Translations under genes and position numbers: made by a program
Origin: Lawsonella clevelandensis
GTDB lineage: Bacteria; Actinomycetota; Actinomycetes; Mycobacteriales; Mycobacteriaceae
Length of the DNA stretch: 64,000 nt
NCBI RefSeq assembly: GCF_001293125.1
Contig: NZ_CP009312.1
Span: 1,401,447-1,465,446, forward strand
Direction of reading: 5' to 3'
Part shown: positions 46,498 through 59,319 of the stretch, in pieces
Numbering within the stretch: the stretch's first letter is position 1
Layout: each line of letters opens with the position of its first letter
The notes under the pieces: model-generated
The model's database searches: none
Told to the model about the DNA's origin: nothing
What the model saw: the letters and a program-made list of their open reading frames with translations, nothing else

Positions 46498-48003
46498 ATG
46501 TCTGAACGTGTTGTGGACACCCGCAACGGACTGGAATTTAAGGTTCGCGATCTGAGCCTGGCGGAAGCTGGCCGAATGCAGATCACCCTCGCCGAGCATG
46601 AGATGCCGGGTCTGATGGCGCTACGCGAAGAATACCGTGACGTGCAGCCGCTGAAAGGTGCCCGCATTGCCGGCTCCATCCATATGACCATCCAGACTGC
46701 CGTACTGATCGAGACCCTGGTCGCTCTTGGCGCCCAGGTGCGGTGGTGCTCTTGCAACATCTTCTCCACCCAGGATGAGGCTGCTGCGGCCATTGTGGTC
46801 GGCAAGTACGGCACCCCAGAAGAGCCCAAGGGCGTCCCCGTCTTCGCTTGGAAGGGCGAAACCCTCGAAGAATACTGGTGGTGTACCTCGCAGATCATGC
46901 ACTGGCCGGCCGTCGCAGGAGACCCCACCTCGGCCTACCCGAACATGATCCTTGATGACGGTGGCGACGCCACCCTTATGGTTATCACCGGTATCGACTA
47001 CGAAAATGCCGGCGTGGTACCCCCCATCACCGACCGTGACTCCGCCGACGAGAAGGTCCTCAAGACCCTCCTGGAGGACCTCCTGGCTGCTGACCCCGAC
47101 AAGAACTTCTTCCAGAATGTGGGCGCTACCGTCCGTGGCGTCACCGAAGAAACCACCACTGGTGTCCACCGCCTCTACCAGTTCGCGCAGCAAGGCACCC
47201 TGCCCTTCCCCGCAATGAACGTCAACGACGCCGTCACCAAATCGAAGTTCGATAACAAGTACGGCACCCGCCACAGTCTGCTCGACGGCATCAACCGCGG
47301 TACTGACGTCCTCATCGGTGGCAAGTCGGTGCTGCTGTGTGGCTACGGCGACGTGGGCAAAGGCTGCGCAGAAGCCTTTGACGGTCAAGGTGCCCGCGTC
47401 CACACCACGGAGGCTGACCCCATTAACGCCCTGCAAGCCCTCATGGATGGCTTCCCGGTCGTCACCGTGGATGACTTCATCGAGCAAGCAGATATTGTTG
47501 TCACCGCCACCGGCAACCTCGGCATCATCACCTTCGACCACATGTGTCGTATGAAGGACCAGGCCATCCTCGGCAATATCGGCCACTTCGACAATGAAAT
47601 CGACATGGCCGTCCTGGAAAGCCACCCCAAGGTCAAGCGCACCCCTATCAAGCCGCAGGTGGACCTCTTCACCTTCGACCCCAGCCTGGACGGCGGCCGC
47701 GGCCACAGCATCATCGTGCTGTCCGAAGGGCGCCTCCTCAACCTGGGCAACGCTACCGGGCACCCCTCTTTCGTGATGTCCAACTCCTTCGCCGACCAGA
47801 CCGCCGCACAGATCGAGCTGTTCCAGAATTCGGAGAACTACGACAACGAGGTCTACCGCCTCCCTAAGCGTCTGGATGAAAAGGTCGCCCGCATCCATGT
47901 GGAAGCCCTCGGTGGAAAACTCACCAAGTTGTCCAAAGAACAGGCACAATACCTTGGTGTGGATGTGGAAGGCCCCTTCAAGCCGGAACACTACCGCTAC
48001 TAA
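46498..48003 (+). CDS. ahcY: S-adenosylhomocysteinase
   Basis: Hydrolyses S-adenosylhomocysteine to adenosine and homocysteine with bound NAD+. The 501 residues have [13 protein letters not shown] near the N-terminus, [16 protein letters not shown], the NAD loop [13 protein letters not shown] (about 281-293), GHFDNEIDM and the family C-terminus KPEHYRY. The protein carries the extra segment of about 40 residues seen in mycobacterial-type enzymes. AGGAGAAAGA precedes the ATG. It matches Rv3248c; tmk follows after 37 nt. Confidence 0.96.
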   Translation: MSERVVDTRNGLEFKVRDLSLAEAGRMQITLAEHEMPGLMALREEYRDVQPLKGARIAGSIHMTIQTAVLIETLVALGAQVRWCSCNIFSTQDEAAAAIVVGKYGTPEEPKGVPVFAWKGETLEEYWWCTSQIMHWPAVAGDPTSAYPNMILDDGGDATLMVITGIDYENAGVVPPITDRDSADEKVLKTLLEDLLAADPDKNFFQNVGATVRGVTEETTTGVHRLYQFAQQGTLPFPAMNVNDAVTKSKFDNKYGTRHSLLDGINRGTDVLIGGKSVLLCGYGDVGKGCAEAFDGQGARVHTTEADPINALQALMDGFPVVTVDDFIEQADIVVTATGNLGIITFDHMCRMKDQAILGNIGHFDNEIDMAVLESHPKVKRTPIKPQVDLFTFDPSLDGGRGHSIIVLSEGRLLNLGNATGHPSFVMSNSFADQTAAQIELFQNSENYDNEVYRLPKRLDEKVARIHVEALGGKLTKLSKEQAQYLGVDVEGPFKPEHYRY

Positions 48004-48040
48004 ACTCTGCCGCCCGCAGTTTCCATAAAAAGGGAGACCC

Positions 48041-48736
48041 ATGTTTCAGAACGCGCTGTTAGTTGCTATTGAAGGCGTCGATGGCGCCGGCAAGAACACG
48101 CTCACAAGCGCAGTGGCGTGCTCCCTAGAAACAGCCGGCGTTCGGGTGTCCCGTATCGCTTTTCCGCGTTACGGGACGCTCCACGCAGACCTCGTCTCTG
48201 CTGCCCTCCACGGGCAGATGGGGGATCTCATCGAGAGCGCCTACGGAATGGCGACACTCTTTGCCCTAGACCGCAAGGGCGCTCTCCATCCTGGATTAGG
48301 GCTGGCCGCACTCACCGCGGACGCCTGCGAGGAGTCTGTGAACCAGCCGCATATCATCCTCATGGATCGCTGGGTTGCCTCGAACGCCGCCTATTCCGCT
48401 GCCCGCACCCAGCAGTCTATTGACGAGCCTGGCGGGATTGTTGAATGGGTGGCCGACCTGGAGTTTTCTCGCTTCGGACTACCCGTACCCGACCTCACCA
48501 TCCTGCTTGATGTGCCCGTCTCTCTCGCCCGAGAGCGGGCAGCGGGGAGGGAAGCCTTTGACGCCTCCCGCACCCGCGACCTCTACGAGCAGGATAGTCC
48601 CCTGCAGGAACGAACCGCTGCCGCCTACCGCGCCCTCGCTACTGCGCAGTGGCAAGGTCCGTGGCTGTCCGTCACCGCCGACGTGAACCCCCACGTAGTG
48701 GCAGAAACGCTACTGTCATCCCTCTCCGCACAGTAG
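48041..48736 (+). CDS. tmk: Thymidylate kinase
   Basis: Phosphorylates dTMP to dTDP. The 231 residues contain the P-loop EGVDGAGKNTL (about 9-19), DRWVASNAAYSAA (the DRY/H-type loop) and LDVPVSLARERAAGR with a lid region. AAGGGAG lies upstream of the ATG. It is the Rv3247c equivalent. In M. tuberculosis mtrA follows directly, while here a cation exporter gene is placed in between. Confidence 0.93.
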   Translation: MFQNALLVAIEGVDGAGKNTLTSAVACSLETAGVRVSRIAFPRYGTLHADLVSAALHGQMGDLIESAYGMATLFALDRKGALHPGLGLAALTADACEESVNQPHIILMDRWVASNAAYSAARTQQSIDEPGGIVEWVADLEFSRFGLPVPDLTILLDVPVSLARERAAGREAFDASRTRDLYEQDSPLQERTAAAYRALATAQWQGPWLSVTADVNPHVVAETLLSSLSAQ

Positions 48737-48789
48737 CGTGTTCTCTCCACAGTCCATTTCGTTTACTTTGCTATCGCAGGAGATAACTC

Positions 48790-49722
48790 ATGTCCGCTTC
48801 TGGGGGTAAGAAGGCCATTGTCGCCGCGCTCCTCGCCAACCTTGGTATCGCCATCGCTAAGTTCGTCGGCTTCCTCGTCACCGGTGCTGCCTCGATGATG
48901 GCCGAGGCCATCCACTCGGTAGCCGATACATCCAACCAGATTCTGCTGCTTATTGGAGATAAACGGGCAGAAAAAGCCCCCGATCGTACCCACCAGTTCG
49001 GTTATGCCCGCAACATTTACTTCTACGGTTTCATCGTGGCGCTCGTCATCTTCCTGCTGGGCGGAGTGTTCTCCGCAGGGGAAGGCGCTGAGAAGATCAT
49101 GCATTCTCTGCAAGGCACCGAAGAGGGGGGAAACCACCTGGTGGCCATCATCATCCTGGTGGTGGTGCTGGCACTGGAATCCTTCTCTTTGGCGACGGCG
49201 GTGAAGGAAGCGAAAAAGGTAAAGGGAGACTACAGCTGGTGGCAGTTCATCCGCCACAGTCATGAACCGTCCCTTATCGTTCTCATCATGGAGGACTCGG
49301 GTGCCCTCATCGGCCTGGTTCTGGCCCTCATCGGTGTATCGGTGTCGTGGGCCACAGGTAACAACGTATGGGATGGTGTGGGAGCCCTCTGCATTGGTGT
49401 CCTGCTCATCATCATTGCCATCGTGCTCATTGTGGAAATGAAGTCCATGCTCATTGGCGAATCCCTGGATGAGGAGGATTTTGACCGGCTGGTTGCCGCC
49501 CTGGAATCTGTTCCGCAGGTACAGCGTGTCATCTATTGCCAGACTGAGTTTCTTGGCCCCGCCGAGGTACTTGTTGCCGCTAAGATAGGGGTATCTCCAG
49601 AGCTCAGCAGTGCAGAGCTCGCTCTCGCCATCGATGAGGCCGAAGCTGCCGTCCGTCGGACCGACCAGAAGCACTACCGGATCTTCATCGAACCGGATAT
49701 TGACCAGCTGCAGAAGGGATAG
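48790..49722 (+). CDS. Cation diffusion facilitator (Zn/Mn/Fe exporter)
   Basis: This 310-residue CDF exporter has six predicted helices. The first metal site HSVAD (about residues 42-46) is in helix 2. The second is replaced by MEDSGALIG (about 167-175), as in the SLC30A9-like CDF group, where the usual HxxxD is ExxxxL-like. A cytosolic C-terminal domain follows (from about 220). GCAGGAGATAACTC precedes the ATG. Its stop is 5 nt before the mtrA start and the mtrA ribosome site lies in its last codons, so it is part of the mtrAB operon here. Confidence 0.85.
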   Translation: MSASGGKKAIVAALLANLGIAIAKFVGFLVTGAASMMAEAIHSVADTSNQILLLIGDKRAEKAPDRTHQFGYARNIYFYGFIVALVIFLLGGVFSAGEGAEKIMHSLQGTEEGGNHLVAIIILVVVLALESFSLATAVKEAKKVKGDYSWWQFIRHSHEPSLIVLIMEDSGALIGLVLALIGVSVSWATGNNVWDGVGALCIGVLLIIIAIVLIVEMKSMLIGESLDEEDFDRLVAALESVPQVQRVIYCQTEFLGPAEVLVAAKIGVSPELSSAELALAIDEAEAAVRRTDQKHYRIFIEPDIDQLQKG

Positions 49723-49727
49723 CCGTT

Positions 49728-50405
49728 ATGGCCCACATTCTCGTTGTCGATGACGATGAAGCTCTCGCCGAGATGCTCAGCATCGTGCTGGAAAATGAAG
49801 GTTTCAGCACTACCATCGTGGGTGACGGCAACGAAGCCCTCCGTCTCTACCAGGAAATTAACCCCGACCTTATCCTGCTCGACCTCATGCTCCCCGGAAT
49901 GAATGGTGTCGACGTTTGCAAGGCAATCCGCCGTTCCTCTGCTGTCCCCATCATCATGCTCACCGCAAAGACCGACACCATCGACGTGGTTCTCGGCCTG
50001 GAATCCGGAGCGGACGACTACGTCACCAAGCCCTTTAAACCGAAGGAACTGGTGGCCCGTGTGCGCGCCCGCCTGCGTAGCAACCAGGAGCAGTCCTCTG
50101 ACATTCTCACCATCGGTAATGTCTCCATCAATGTGGCGGCCCATACTGTTACCCGGGATGGTAAGTATGTCTCCCTCACGCCGCTGGAATTCGATCTGTT
50201 GACGGAGCTGGCTTCCAAGCCGGGACGCGTCTTTACGCGCGAGACACTGCTCCAACATGTGTGGGGCTATGACCATGCCACCGACTCCCGCCTCATTAAC
50301 GTGCACGTGCAGCATCTGCGCTCCAAGATCGAGGAAGACCCCGAAAACCCCAAGATTGTGGTGACGGTACGCGGCGTCGGCTATAAAGCTGGTACGGGAA
50401 ACTAG
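49728..50405 (+). CDS. mtrA: Response regulator MtrA (OmpR/PhoB family)
   Basis: Essential regulator of cell-wall and division genes in mycolate-producing bacteria. The 225 residues have a receiver domain with DDD (8-10), the phosphorylated D52 in LLDLMLPGMNG and the switch lysine K in DDYVTKPFKP, then a winged-helix domain (about 130-222) ending in VRGVGYKAG. Its kinase MtrB is encoded 3 nt downstream. The AAGGG ribosome site lies inside the upstream exporter gene. Confidence 0.97.
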   Translation: MAHILVVDDDEALAEMLSIVLENEGFSTTIVGDGNEALRLYQEINPDLILLDLMLPGMNGVDVCKAIRRSSAVPIIMLTAKTDTIDVVLGLESGADDYVTKPFKPKELVARVRARLRSNQEQSSDILTIGNVSINVAAHTVTRDGKYVSLTPLEFDLLTELASKPGRVFTRETLLQHVWGYDHATDSRLINVHVQHLRSKIEEDPENPKIVVTVRGVGYKAGTGN

Positions 50406-50408
50406 TCC

Positions 50409-52907
50409 ATGACGCGGCATCCCCGGCATTCGTGGCATCCCGGTGACGGCACTTCTGCTGACTCCGGGGCGCCTGCTGCTACCACTCGTAGCGCACCGGG
50501 TATCTCCTATGTGCCACTTCCTGGGCGCCATGCCACTGATGACGAACCGACAGCGGCGAAAGTTTCTGCTCCGTCTGCCCCTCTGTCTGCCGACGAGATG
50601 CCTGTCGGTGGCTTTCCCGCGAACGAGTATGCGGGCGGCGAGCATGCTGGGGGGAGTTCTTCTACTGGCGAAGCGACGGTGGCTTCTACTGAACCCCACG
50701 ACAATACTGGCACGGCAGTAGCCGACGAAGGAGTTATTGTCGACAGCGCCGCTGAAGCGCCGGAGGCCTCCGCACCCGCTTCCGACAGCACCGCGCGCAC
50801 CTCCTGGTCCCGCCGCCGCACGGAGCGTAAAGAACAGCGGAAACAACACCGCACCGAAAAAGCCCAACGGCCCCGCCAGCAGCGCTTCCCCTGGGTACTG
50901 CGCGGCTGGGGGCGTCGCAAACTCCGCGAAGCGAAACAGCGCTGGCGGCAGTCTCTGCAATTCCGCACCGTCACCACCACTATTGTGTTGGCCACACTCA
51001 TCCTCACTCTTACTCTCTTCGGTCTCTCCGCCCAGATCGCCCAGCGCATCCTCGACAGCAAAGTGGCTGGTGCGGAACGGGACCTCTCCACCGCCCGCCT
51101 CATTGTGGAATCCCAGCTGAACGGATCCGACCGCTCCGCCACCGATGAGACTCGCATGGCGAGCGCGCTTGCTGTCCTCACTGCACAGGGGCCACAGGCG
51201 GGCCAACTTTCTGCCAACGCCGGCTCCTTTGTGCCGGTCCTTTACATTCCTGCAGACGGCCTCCGCCCCGCTATCTCCACTCCCTCCAAGCTGGCAATTC
51301 CGCCCGCATTGGTAAACTTTGTCAGCTCCAACCAGGTCTCCTACCAGTACTCTCATATGGATTTGGGGGCTGGCGACACCAAAGTTCTCATCGTCGGCAC
51401 ACCCACTAATGTGGACATGCCGGACCTCCAGCTCTACCTCATCTACTCCCTCGCTGGAGAAGAGCGCACCCTCAACCTCTTCAACACCACCCTCTTCTCC
51501 GGTGGTTTGCTCATCGTTATCCTCATGGGCTTCGCCTCCTACCTGGTCTCCCGGCAGATGGTGCGCCCCATCCGGCAAGCGGCCAACGCCGCCCAGCACT
51601 TCGCCTCCGGGGACCTCGACGCGCGTATGGAAATCCGTGGTGAAGACGACTTCGCCCGTCTTGGTACCTCCTTCAACGAGATGGCAGCCTCCCTGCAGCA
51701 ACAGATCGTCCAGCTGGAAGAGTTCGGGTCCGCCCAGAAACGCTTCACCTCCGACGTCTCGCACGAGCTCCGCACCCCGCTCACCACTGTGCGAATGGCT
51801 GCAGACATCATCTACGATCACGCCGACGATCTCGACCCCGGTACCGCCCGCGCCTCCCAACTGATGGTGAAGGAGCTGGACAAGTTCGAATCTCTCCTCA
51901 ATGATCTCCTCGAGATCTCCCGCCACGATGCCGGCGTGGCCGAGTTGAACTCGGAGCGCATTGATATCCGTACCTGTGTCTACTCGGCTATTGCCGCAGT
52001 ATCCGGTGTTGCCGCATCGGCCGATGTCTCCGCCGAAATCGACATGCCGGAGACACCAGTCATGTGTGATGTGGACTCGCGGCGGGTGGAACGTATCCTC
52101 CGCAACCTGCTGGCCAACGCTTACGACCACTGCGAAAGCAAACCCGTCATTCTGACTGTCCGGGCGGGTGACGATACCGTCGGCATCTCCGTCCGCGACC
52201 ATGGTGTCGGCCTTAAACCGGGTGAAGCGAAGAAAGTCTTTGACCGCTTTTGGCGTGCTGATCCCTCCCGTGTCCGCCAGTCCGGTGGCACAGGCCTGGG
52301 CTTGGCAATTGCCACCCAGGACGCCGAATTACACGGGGGCCGGCTGGAAGCCTGGGGCATGCCAGGGGAAGGCTCCTGCTTCCGCCTCACCCTGCCGCGC
52401 GAGGCAGGACGTGCGGTCACAAGTTCACCCGTTCCCCTGCGGTTCCCCGTGGTAGATGCCGGCGAGGTAACGGAACCCATGGCCACCGGGGAAATCCCCC
52501 TGAGCGAGTATCTCGAGGTAAAGCGTGCTGACGCAGGCACCGCCACCCCGCATAGTGGAGAACTTCCCGTGGTTTCCCTCGACGACCGCACCGGCGACAT
52601 CCCCCTCGCGGAGGCCTACTCCGATACCGCAGTGGGGCGGACAAATGTGAACCCCACCGGCGAACTGTCGTATCCCACCGACCCTATCAGCGGCGAATTT
52701 CCCCTCCAGGAACCCCCTGCTCCACAGTCCGATTTCACCGAACGCCCCTTCAGTGGTGGGACTGAACTCAACACCGTTCCCAGTGAGCACACTACCACCG
52801 GGCCGGTATCCGCACCTTTGGAAGGGCTTGCCGAAGTCCCCGCCTCAACAGCCGGGTTCTCCGCTCCACGCCTGAGCCACCCCGATATTGTGGAGGAGGA
52901 TGACTAA
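50409..52907 (+). CDS. mtrB: Sensor histidine kinase MtrB with long N- and C-terminal extensions
   Basis: Partner kinase of MtrA. The 832 residues far exceed the usual length of about 500-570. Residues 1-130 are low complexity and acidic, 131-180 very basic. Membrane helices lie at about 187-209 and 361-380, flanking an extracellular sensor. Then come HAMP (381-433), the phospho-acceptor H452 in SHELRTP, the N box (N570), DHGVGL (597-602) and GGTGLGLAI (626-634). Residues 665-832 form an acidic, Pro-rich tail with five [TS]G[ED][ILF]P-like repeats. The core is intact. It overlaps lpqB by one base. Confidence 0.95.
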   Translation: MTRHPRHSWHPGDGTSADSGAPAATTRSAPGISYVPLPGRHATDDEPTAAKVSAPSAPLSADEMPVGGFPANEYAGGEHAGGSSSTGEATVASTEPHDNTGTAVADEGVIVDSAAEAPEASAPASDSTARTSWSRRRTERKEQRKQHRTEKAQRPRQQRFPWVLRGWGRRKLREAKQRWRQSLQFRTVTTTIVLATLILTLTLFGLSAQIAQRILDSKVAGAERDLSTARLIVESQLNGSDRSATDETRMASALAVLTAQGPQAGQLSANAGSFVPVLYIPADGLRPAISTPSKLAIPPALVNFVSSNQVSYQYSHMDLGAGDTKVLIVGTPTNVDMPDLQLYLIYSLAGEERTLNLFNTTLFSGGLLIVILMGFASYLVSRQMVRPIRQAANAAQHFASGDLDARMEIRGEDDFARLGTSFNEMAASLQQQIVQLEEFGSAQKRFTSDVSHELRTPLTTVRMAADIIYDHADDLDPGTARASQLMVKELDKFESLLNDLLEISRHDAGVAELNSERIDIRTCVYSAIAAVSGVAASADVSAEIDMPETPVMCDVDSRRVERILRNLLANAYDHCESKPVILTVRAGDDTVGISVRDHGVGLKPGEAKKVFDRFWRADPSRVRQSGGTGLGLAIATQDAELHGGRLEAWGMPGEGSCFRLTLPREAGRAVTSSPVPLRFPVVDAGEVTEPMATGEIPLSEYLEVKRADAGTATPHSGELPVVSLDDRTGDIPLAEAYSDTAVGRTNVNPTGELSYPTDPISGEFPLQEPPAPQSDFTERPFSGGTELNTVPSEHTTTGPVSAPLEGLAEVPASTAGFSAPRLSHPDIVEEDD

Positions 52908-54661
52908 TGGATCGTCGGTCTCGCTGCGCGAAGCTCCTTGCCCCGCTCTGCGCCCTCATCCTATGCGCTGGTTCCACAGCCTCCCTGACAGCCTGTACTG
53001 CCCTGCCCTCGGATGCCCCACCGCAGTCCCTCGGACAGTTCCGGCGCACCCCCATTACCTTCAACCCCCCAAAGCCACAGCCCGGGCGCTCCCCGGATCT
53101 CCTCCTGCGGGACTTCATACGGGCTGCTGCGGTACCCACCAACCGGCATGCTGCTGCCCGCCTCTTCCTCACCCCCAAAGGCAACGCCGACTGGGACGAC
53201 CAAGCCACGCTTAAGGTGATTGAGCGCATCGACGTCAATACTATTGCCACCCCCGACGCCAACAACTTGGTCATGCAAGTGCGTGCCCGCTCGATGGGCG
53301 AAGTAGACAAGCAAGGTGCCTTCCAGTCCAACCTCTCCACCCACACTTTTGAAGTGGAGATGCATCGCAACGGCAAACAGTGGCTGATCGAGCGTTTCCC
53401 CGACGAACTCCTCGTCGACCGCGAAGCCTTTATGGCCACCTACGAATCCCAATCCATCTACTATCTAGATGTCACTGGCTCCCGAGTTGTGCCCGACCCC
53501 CGTTGGCTCTACTCCCAAGACAGCCACCTTCCCAATATGCTCATGCAGCTGTTGGCGCAGGACCCGTCACACCAGTTGCACGATATGGTGGCCAGTGAAC
53601 TCCCGGAATCCGCCCATATTTCCGCAGTCCCCGGCGCACAGGGTAATGGGGTTGACGTTGAAATCTCCAACTATCAGGCAGGGTCTGAAGCATCCCGCCG
53701 CCGCCTGGCCGCTCAGATCATCTTCACCTTCGAACGGGCGCGTATCCATGGTCCCTTCTACATCACCGTGGACGGCAACCCACTGGACCCAAACCATCGG
53801 GACGGCTGGACTGCTGCTGACGTGGTGCACTACGACCCCATGTACGCCACCCGCCAGAATCCTGTGCAGTTGCACGCCATCACTTCTGATGGGCTGATGA
53901 AGGTGGGATCCAACCTCGAACCAGTGAAGGGGCCATTGGGGCGCTCACAGGATCTTCGCGCTGCTTCCTTCTCCCGTGGCGGTGAGATGATTGGTGTGGT
54001 GGAAGAAGTGCGTGACAAAGAACGCACCCCACTGGAGGTAAAAATGGGGCCAGTGGGCGGACCACTGGTCTCCGTGATGCGCGGTAGCCGGTTCTCCCGC
54101 CCCACCTGGGGACCCACGGGACAAGACATGTGGGTCGTCTCTGGTGACGATCGCATCAACCGAATTGTGTGGCAAGATGGGCGTTCGCCACTGGTTACCC
54201 GGGTCGACACGAGCCGCCTCACTCGCAAACCCGACTTCAACACCCTGCTGATTTCACCTGACGGGGTGCGATTGGCCTACATTTCTGGCGGCAAACTCTA
54301 CATCGCCACCATCTACACCAGCCGTGATGGGGAAGTGTCACTGCGGAACCCACAGCGTATCTACATCTCCTCCGATGAAGTCGTGTTGTCGCTCGCCTGG
54401 CGTACCGCTACCGAGCTTCTCGTGGGCGGATCGTTGACGGATCAGCCAGTTCTCATGGTGTCTATCGACGGAGCCTCCGTCACCCCGCTCGGTATTCGCA
54501 ACGTGACTGCCCCGGTCTCCGTGGTGGTCGCGAACCCCACCGGCATCTACGTCCAGGACAGTCGCGACGTGGTACGCCTGGAACAGGGGGCTGAAGGGTT
54601 CTGGCAGGATGTCCCAGCCCTGGTGAACTCACCCCGCGCGATCCCCGTGCTGGAAGGCTAA
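52907..54661 (+). CDS. lpqB: Lipoprotein LpqB, MtrB-associated
   Basis: Exported lipoprotein that modulates MtrB in mycobacteria. The 584 residues begin with a signal peptide and lipobox SLTAC, the lipid-modified cysteine being C30. A GerMN-like domain follows, then a beta-propeller-like C-terminal half (LTRKPDFNTLLISPDG). The ATG overlaps the mtrB stop by one base (TAATG). The arrangement mtrA-mtrB-lpqB is the standard one in the order. Confidence 0.95.
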   Translation: MDRRSRCAKLLAPLCALILCAGSTASLTACTALPSDAPPQSLGQFRRTPITFNPPKPQPGRSPDLLLRDFIRAAAVPTNRHAAARLFLTPKGNADWDDQATLKVIERIDVNTIATPDANNLVMQVRARSMGEVDKQGAFQSNLSTHTFEVEMHRNGKQWLIERFPDELLVDREAFMATYESQSIYYLDVTGSRVVPDPRWLYSQDSHLPNMLMQLLAQDPSHQLHDMVASELPESAHISAVPGAQGNGVDVEISNYQAGSEASRRRLAAQIIFTFERARIHGPFYITVDGNPLDPNHRDGWTAADVVHYDPMYATRQNPVQLHAITSDGLMKVGSNLEPVKGPLGRSQDLRAASFSRGGEMIGVVEEVRDKERTPLEVKMGPVGGPLVSVMRGSRFSRPTWGPTGQDMWVVSGDDRINRIVWQDGRSPLVTRVDTSRLTRKPDFNTLLISPDGVRLAYISGGKLYIATIYTSRDGEVSLRNPQRIYISSDEVVLSLAWRTATELLVGGSLTDQPVLMVSIDGASVTPLGIRNVTAPVSVVVANPTGIYVQDSRDVVRLEQGAEGFWQDVPALVNSPRAIPVLEG

Positions 54662-54669
54662 GCGGCGCA

Positions 54670-55458
54670 GTGTCTCCACTTTTGCCGCAGGGACTGCGGG
54701 AACTCCTGGTACCTGTACGCTGCGCTGGCTGTGGTGCGCCAGGCGAGGAGTGGTGTGACAACTGTCATCGACATTTAGCCGGTCCATCCCGCCGCCTGCG
54801 TCCGGGTGTCCTTGTCCCGTGCCCAGTGTGGAGTGTGGGCCCGTATAGTGGGCCTGTGGCGGCGGGGATTGTGGCGTTGAAAGAGGAGCGACGGCATCGT
54901 TTGGGAGCTCCTTTTGGGGCGGCGCTGGCAGAAGCAGCTGCTGGGCTGGTGGAGGCTGGCGAGTTGTTACATCCGGCAGAGCGCCCTTGGTTGATTGTGC
55001 CCGCACCTTCCACCGTGGAGGCAGTGCGCGAGCGCGGTTTCCACCATATGCGGGAGGTGGGGCAGGAGATGGCACGCTATCTGCAGCAGGCGTCCAGCAA
55101 CGGGGTGCTGGGAGGTGTGACTGGCGAGATTGTGGTGGCGGAGCTTCTCCGTGCTGCGCCGCACCGTGATGCGGTGGGTTTGACGGCAGAGCAGCGGCGG
55201 ACGAACTTAGCCGGTGCGATTACCTGCGATCCGGATATGGCCACTCAGCTGGCATTGTTGGCCCCACTGGCAACCTCACCCGCAGCAGAAGTGGTGCGAC
55301 CCCAAGTTCCCACGCTACCGCATAGTGTGTTCTCGCACTGGGAAAATCTGGTGATAGATGACGTGACAACAACTGGTGCCACGCTCGCAGAGTGTTTTTT
55401 CGCACTCCACCATGTGGGTATGCGGCCGCGAGGTGCGCTTACTCTGGCGTCTGCCTAG
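54670..55458 (+). CDS. ComF-family phosphoribosyltransferase-like protein
   Basis: This 262-residue protein has an N-terminal zinc ribbon, CAGC (18-21) and CDNC (29-32), and a type I phosphoribosyltransferase fold. GFHHMREVG (ComF has RGFNQ there) and the PRPP loop VIDDVTTTGATLAEC (about 228-242) are visible. ComF is linked to DNA uptake in competent bacteria; in actinobacteria the role is unknown. The GTG start is 8 nt after lpqB, as in M. tuberculosis (Rv3242c). It is part of the same operon. Confidence 0.85.
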   Translation: MSPLLPQGLRELLVPVRCAGCGAPGEEWCDNCHRHLAGPSRRLRPGVLVPCPVWSVGPYSGPVAAGIVALKEERRHRLGAPFGAALAEAAAGLVEAGELLHPAERPWLIVPAPSTVEAVRERGFHHMREVGQEMARYLQQASSNGVLGGVTGEIVVAELLRAAPHRDAVGLTAEQRRTNLAGAITCDPDMATQLALLAPLATSPAAEVVRPQVPTLPHSVFSHWENLVIDDVTTTGATLAECFFALHHVGMRPRGALTLASA

Positions 55459-55658
55459 TGCACATTGGGCTGTGTCAGAAAAGTAAGCCAATAGTTATGG
55501 CAACCCAAAGAACTCCTAAACAAACCTCGTTACATTGGAAAGTGAAGGAACCGAGATGCTCGGGAGAGGGACTCGGAAACTTCAGTACCACCGACGCCAC
55601 CGTGGACAGCGGCAACCGTTAGTGGACCGCGGGCGGTGGCCCGTACAGGAGGTTTGTC

Positions 55659-56399
55659 ATGTCGAAGCGTGATTCCATCCAGGAAGATACCCAGGAAGAC
55701 TTCGAAGTGCCGGTGACGGCAGACGAAGAAGAGGGTCTCGTTCCTAACGCCCAAGTCATTATTCACGGGCGCAATGTTGAAGTGCCAGAGCACTTTGCCA
55801 ATCGTATCAAGGGCAAGCTTGCCCGTCTGGAACGTCTCGATCCCGGCATCATTCGGTTCGAGGTAGAACTCCGCCACGAAAAGAATCCGCGCCAGTCCCG
55901 CATCCGCGACCGTATGGAGATCACCGGCCGCCGCAAGGGCGCCCCGGTACGCGCTGAAGCTGCTGAGGATAGCTTCTACGCTGCGCTCGAATCCGCCTGC
56001 GATAAGCTCGAGCGTTCGCTGCGTAAGGTGAAAGTCCGCCGCGGAATTTCCCGCTCCGGCCACCGCACCCCGACCTCGCTGCATGAGGCCTCTGCGGCCT
56101 TCATCGAAGAGGATCTCAAGGCTATTCGGGTCAATGACGGTGACGCTGCTGTCACTCCCACGGAAGCGGAGCTAGGCGAGGTCGACACCTACGCTGACCT
56201 GGTAGAAGATTCCTTGCCAGGGCGTATTGTCCGTCACAAGGTGCACCCTGATGATCCCATGACGGTCGACGATGCGCTGTACCAAATGGAGCTGGTGGGA
56301 CACGACTTCTTCCTCTTCCACAACTCGGAAACCGATAAGCCCTGCGTGGTTTACCGCCGTCGCGCCTATGATTATGGCCTTATTACCCTCGGCGAATGA
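55659..56399 (+). CDS. hpf: Long-form ribosome hibernation promoting factor
   Basis: Binds the 30S subunit in stationary phase or stress and, in the long form, drives 70S pairing into 100S particles. The 246 residues comprise an S30AE domain (about 33-130, with HGRNVEVPEHF and an RXIRDRMEITGRR basic patch) and a C-terminal dimerisation domain (about 185-246, with DPMTVDDALYQMELVGHDFFLF). CAGGAGG is 6 nt before the ATG. A strong terminator follows. It is separated from comF by a 200-nt gap that should hold its own promoter. Confidence 0.93.
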   Translation: MSKRDSIQEDTQEDFEVPVTADEEEGLVPNAQVIIHGRNVEVPEHFANRIKGKLARLERLDPGIIRFEVELRHEKNPRQSRIRDRMEITGRRKGAPVRAEAAEDSFYAALESACDKLERSLRKVKVRRGISRSGHRTPTSLHEASAAFIEEDLKAIRVNDGDAAVTPTEAELGEVDTYADLVEDSLPGRIVRHKVHPDDPMTVDDALYQMELVGHDFFLFHNSETDKPCVVYRRRAYDYGLITLGE

Positions 56400-56427
56400 T
56401 GTAAATCGCGAATAATCAGTAAGATAG

Positions 56428-56464
56428 AGACCGGCTGTATTTAGCAGTACAGCCGGTCTTTATT
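56428..56464 (+). terminator. Rho-independent terminator after hpf
   Basis: A perfect 12-bp stem (AGACCGGCTGTA) with an 8-nt loop followed by TTTATT, 28 nt past the stop. Confidence 0.85.
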
Positions 56465-56525
56465 CTGTTCACGCAGCAGAACCGAGACACCCGTCAAACT
56501 GTCAATACATGAGGACGTTATAACT

Positions 56526-59264
<2,739 letters not shown>

Positions 59265-59319
59265 CTGCACGCGATTGACCGCCTGGCGAAGGTGGACGAT
59301 CCACTTGTTCAGATGTGAA

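Noticed and set aside
49674-52202. 842-codon minus-strand open frame opposite mtrA and mtrB
   Set aside because: It spans two conserved genes in antisense and has no recognisable domain.
55497-55622. 41-codon frame upstream of hpf
   Set aside because: No ribosome site and no recognisable pattern; more likely part of the hpf leader.
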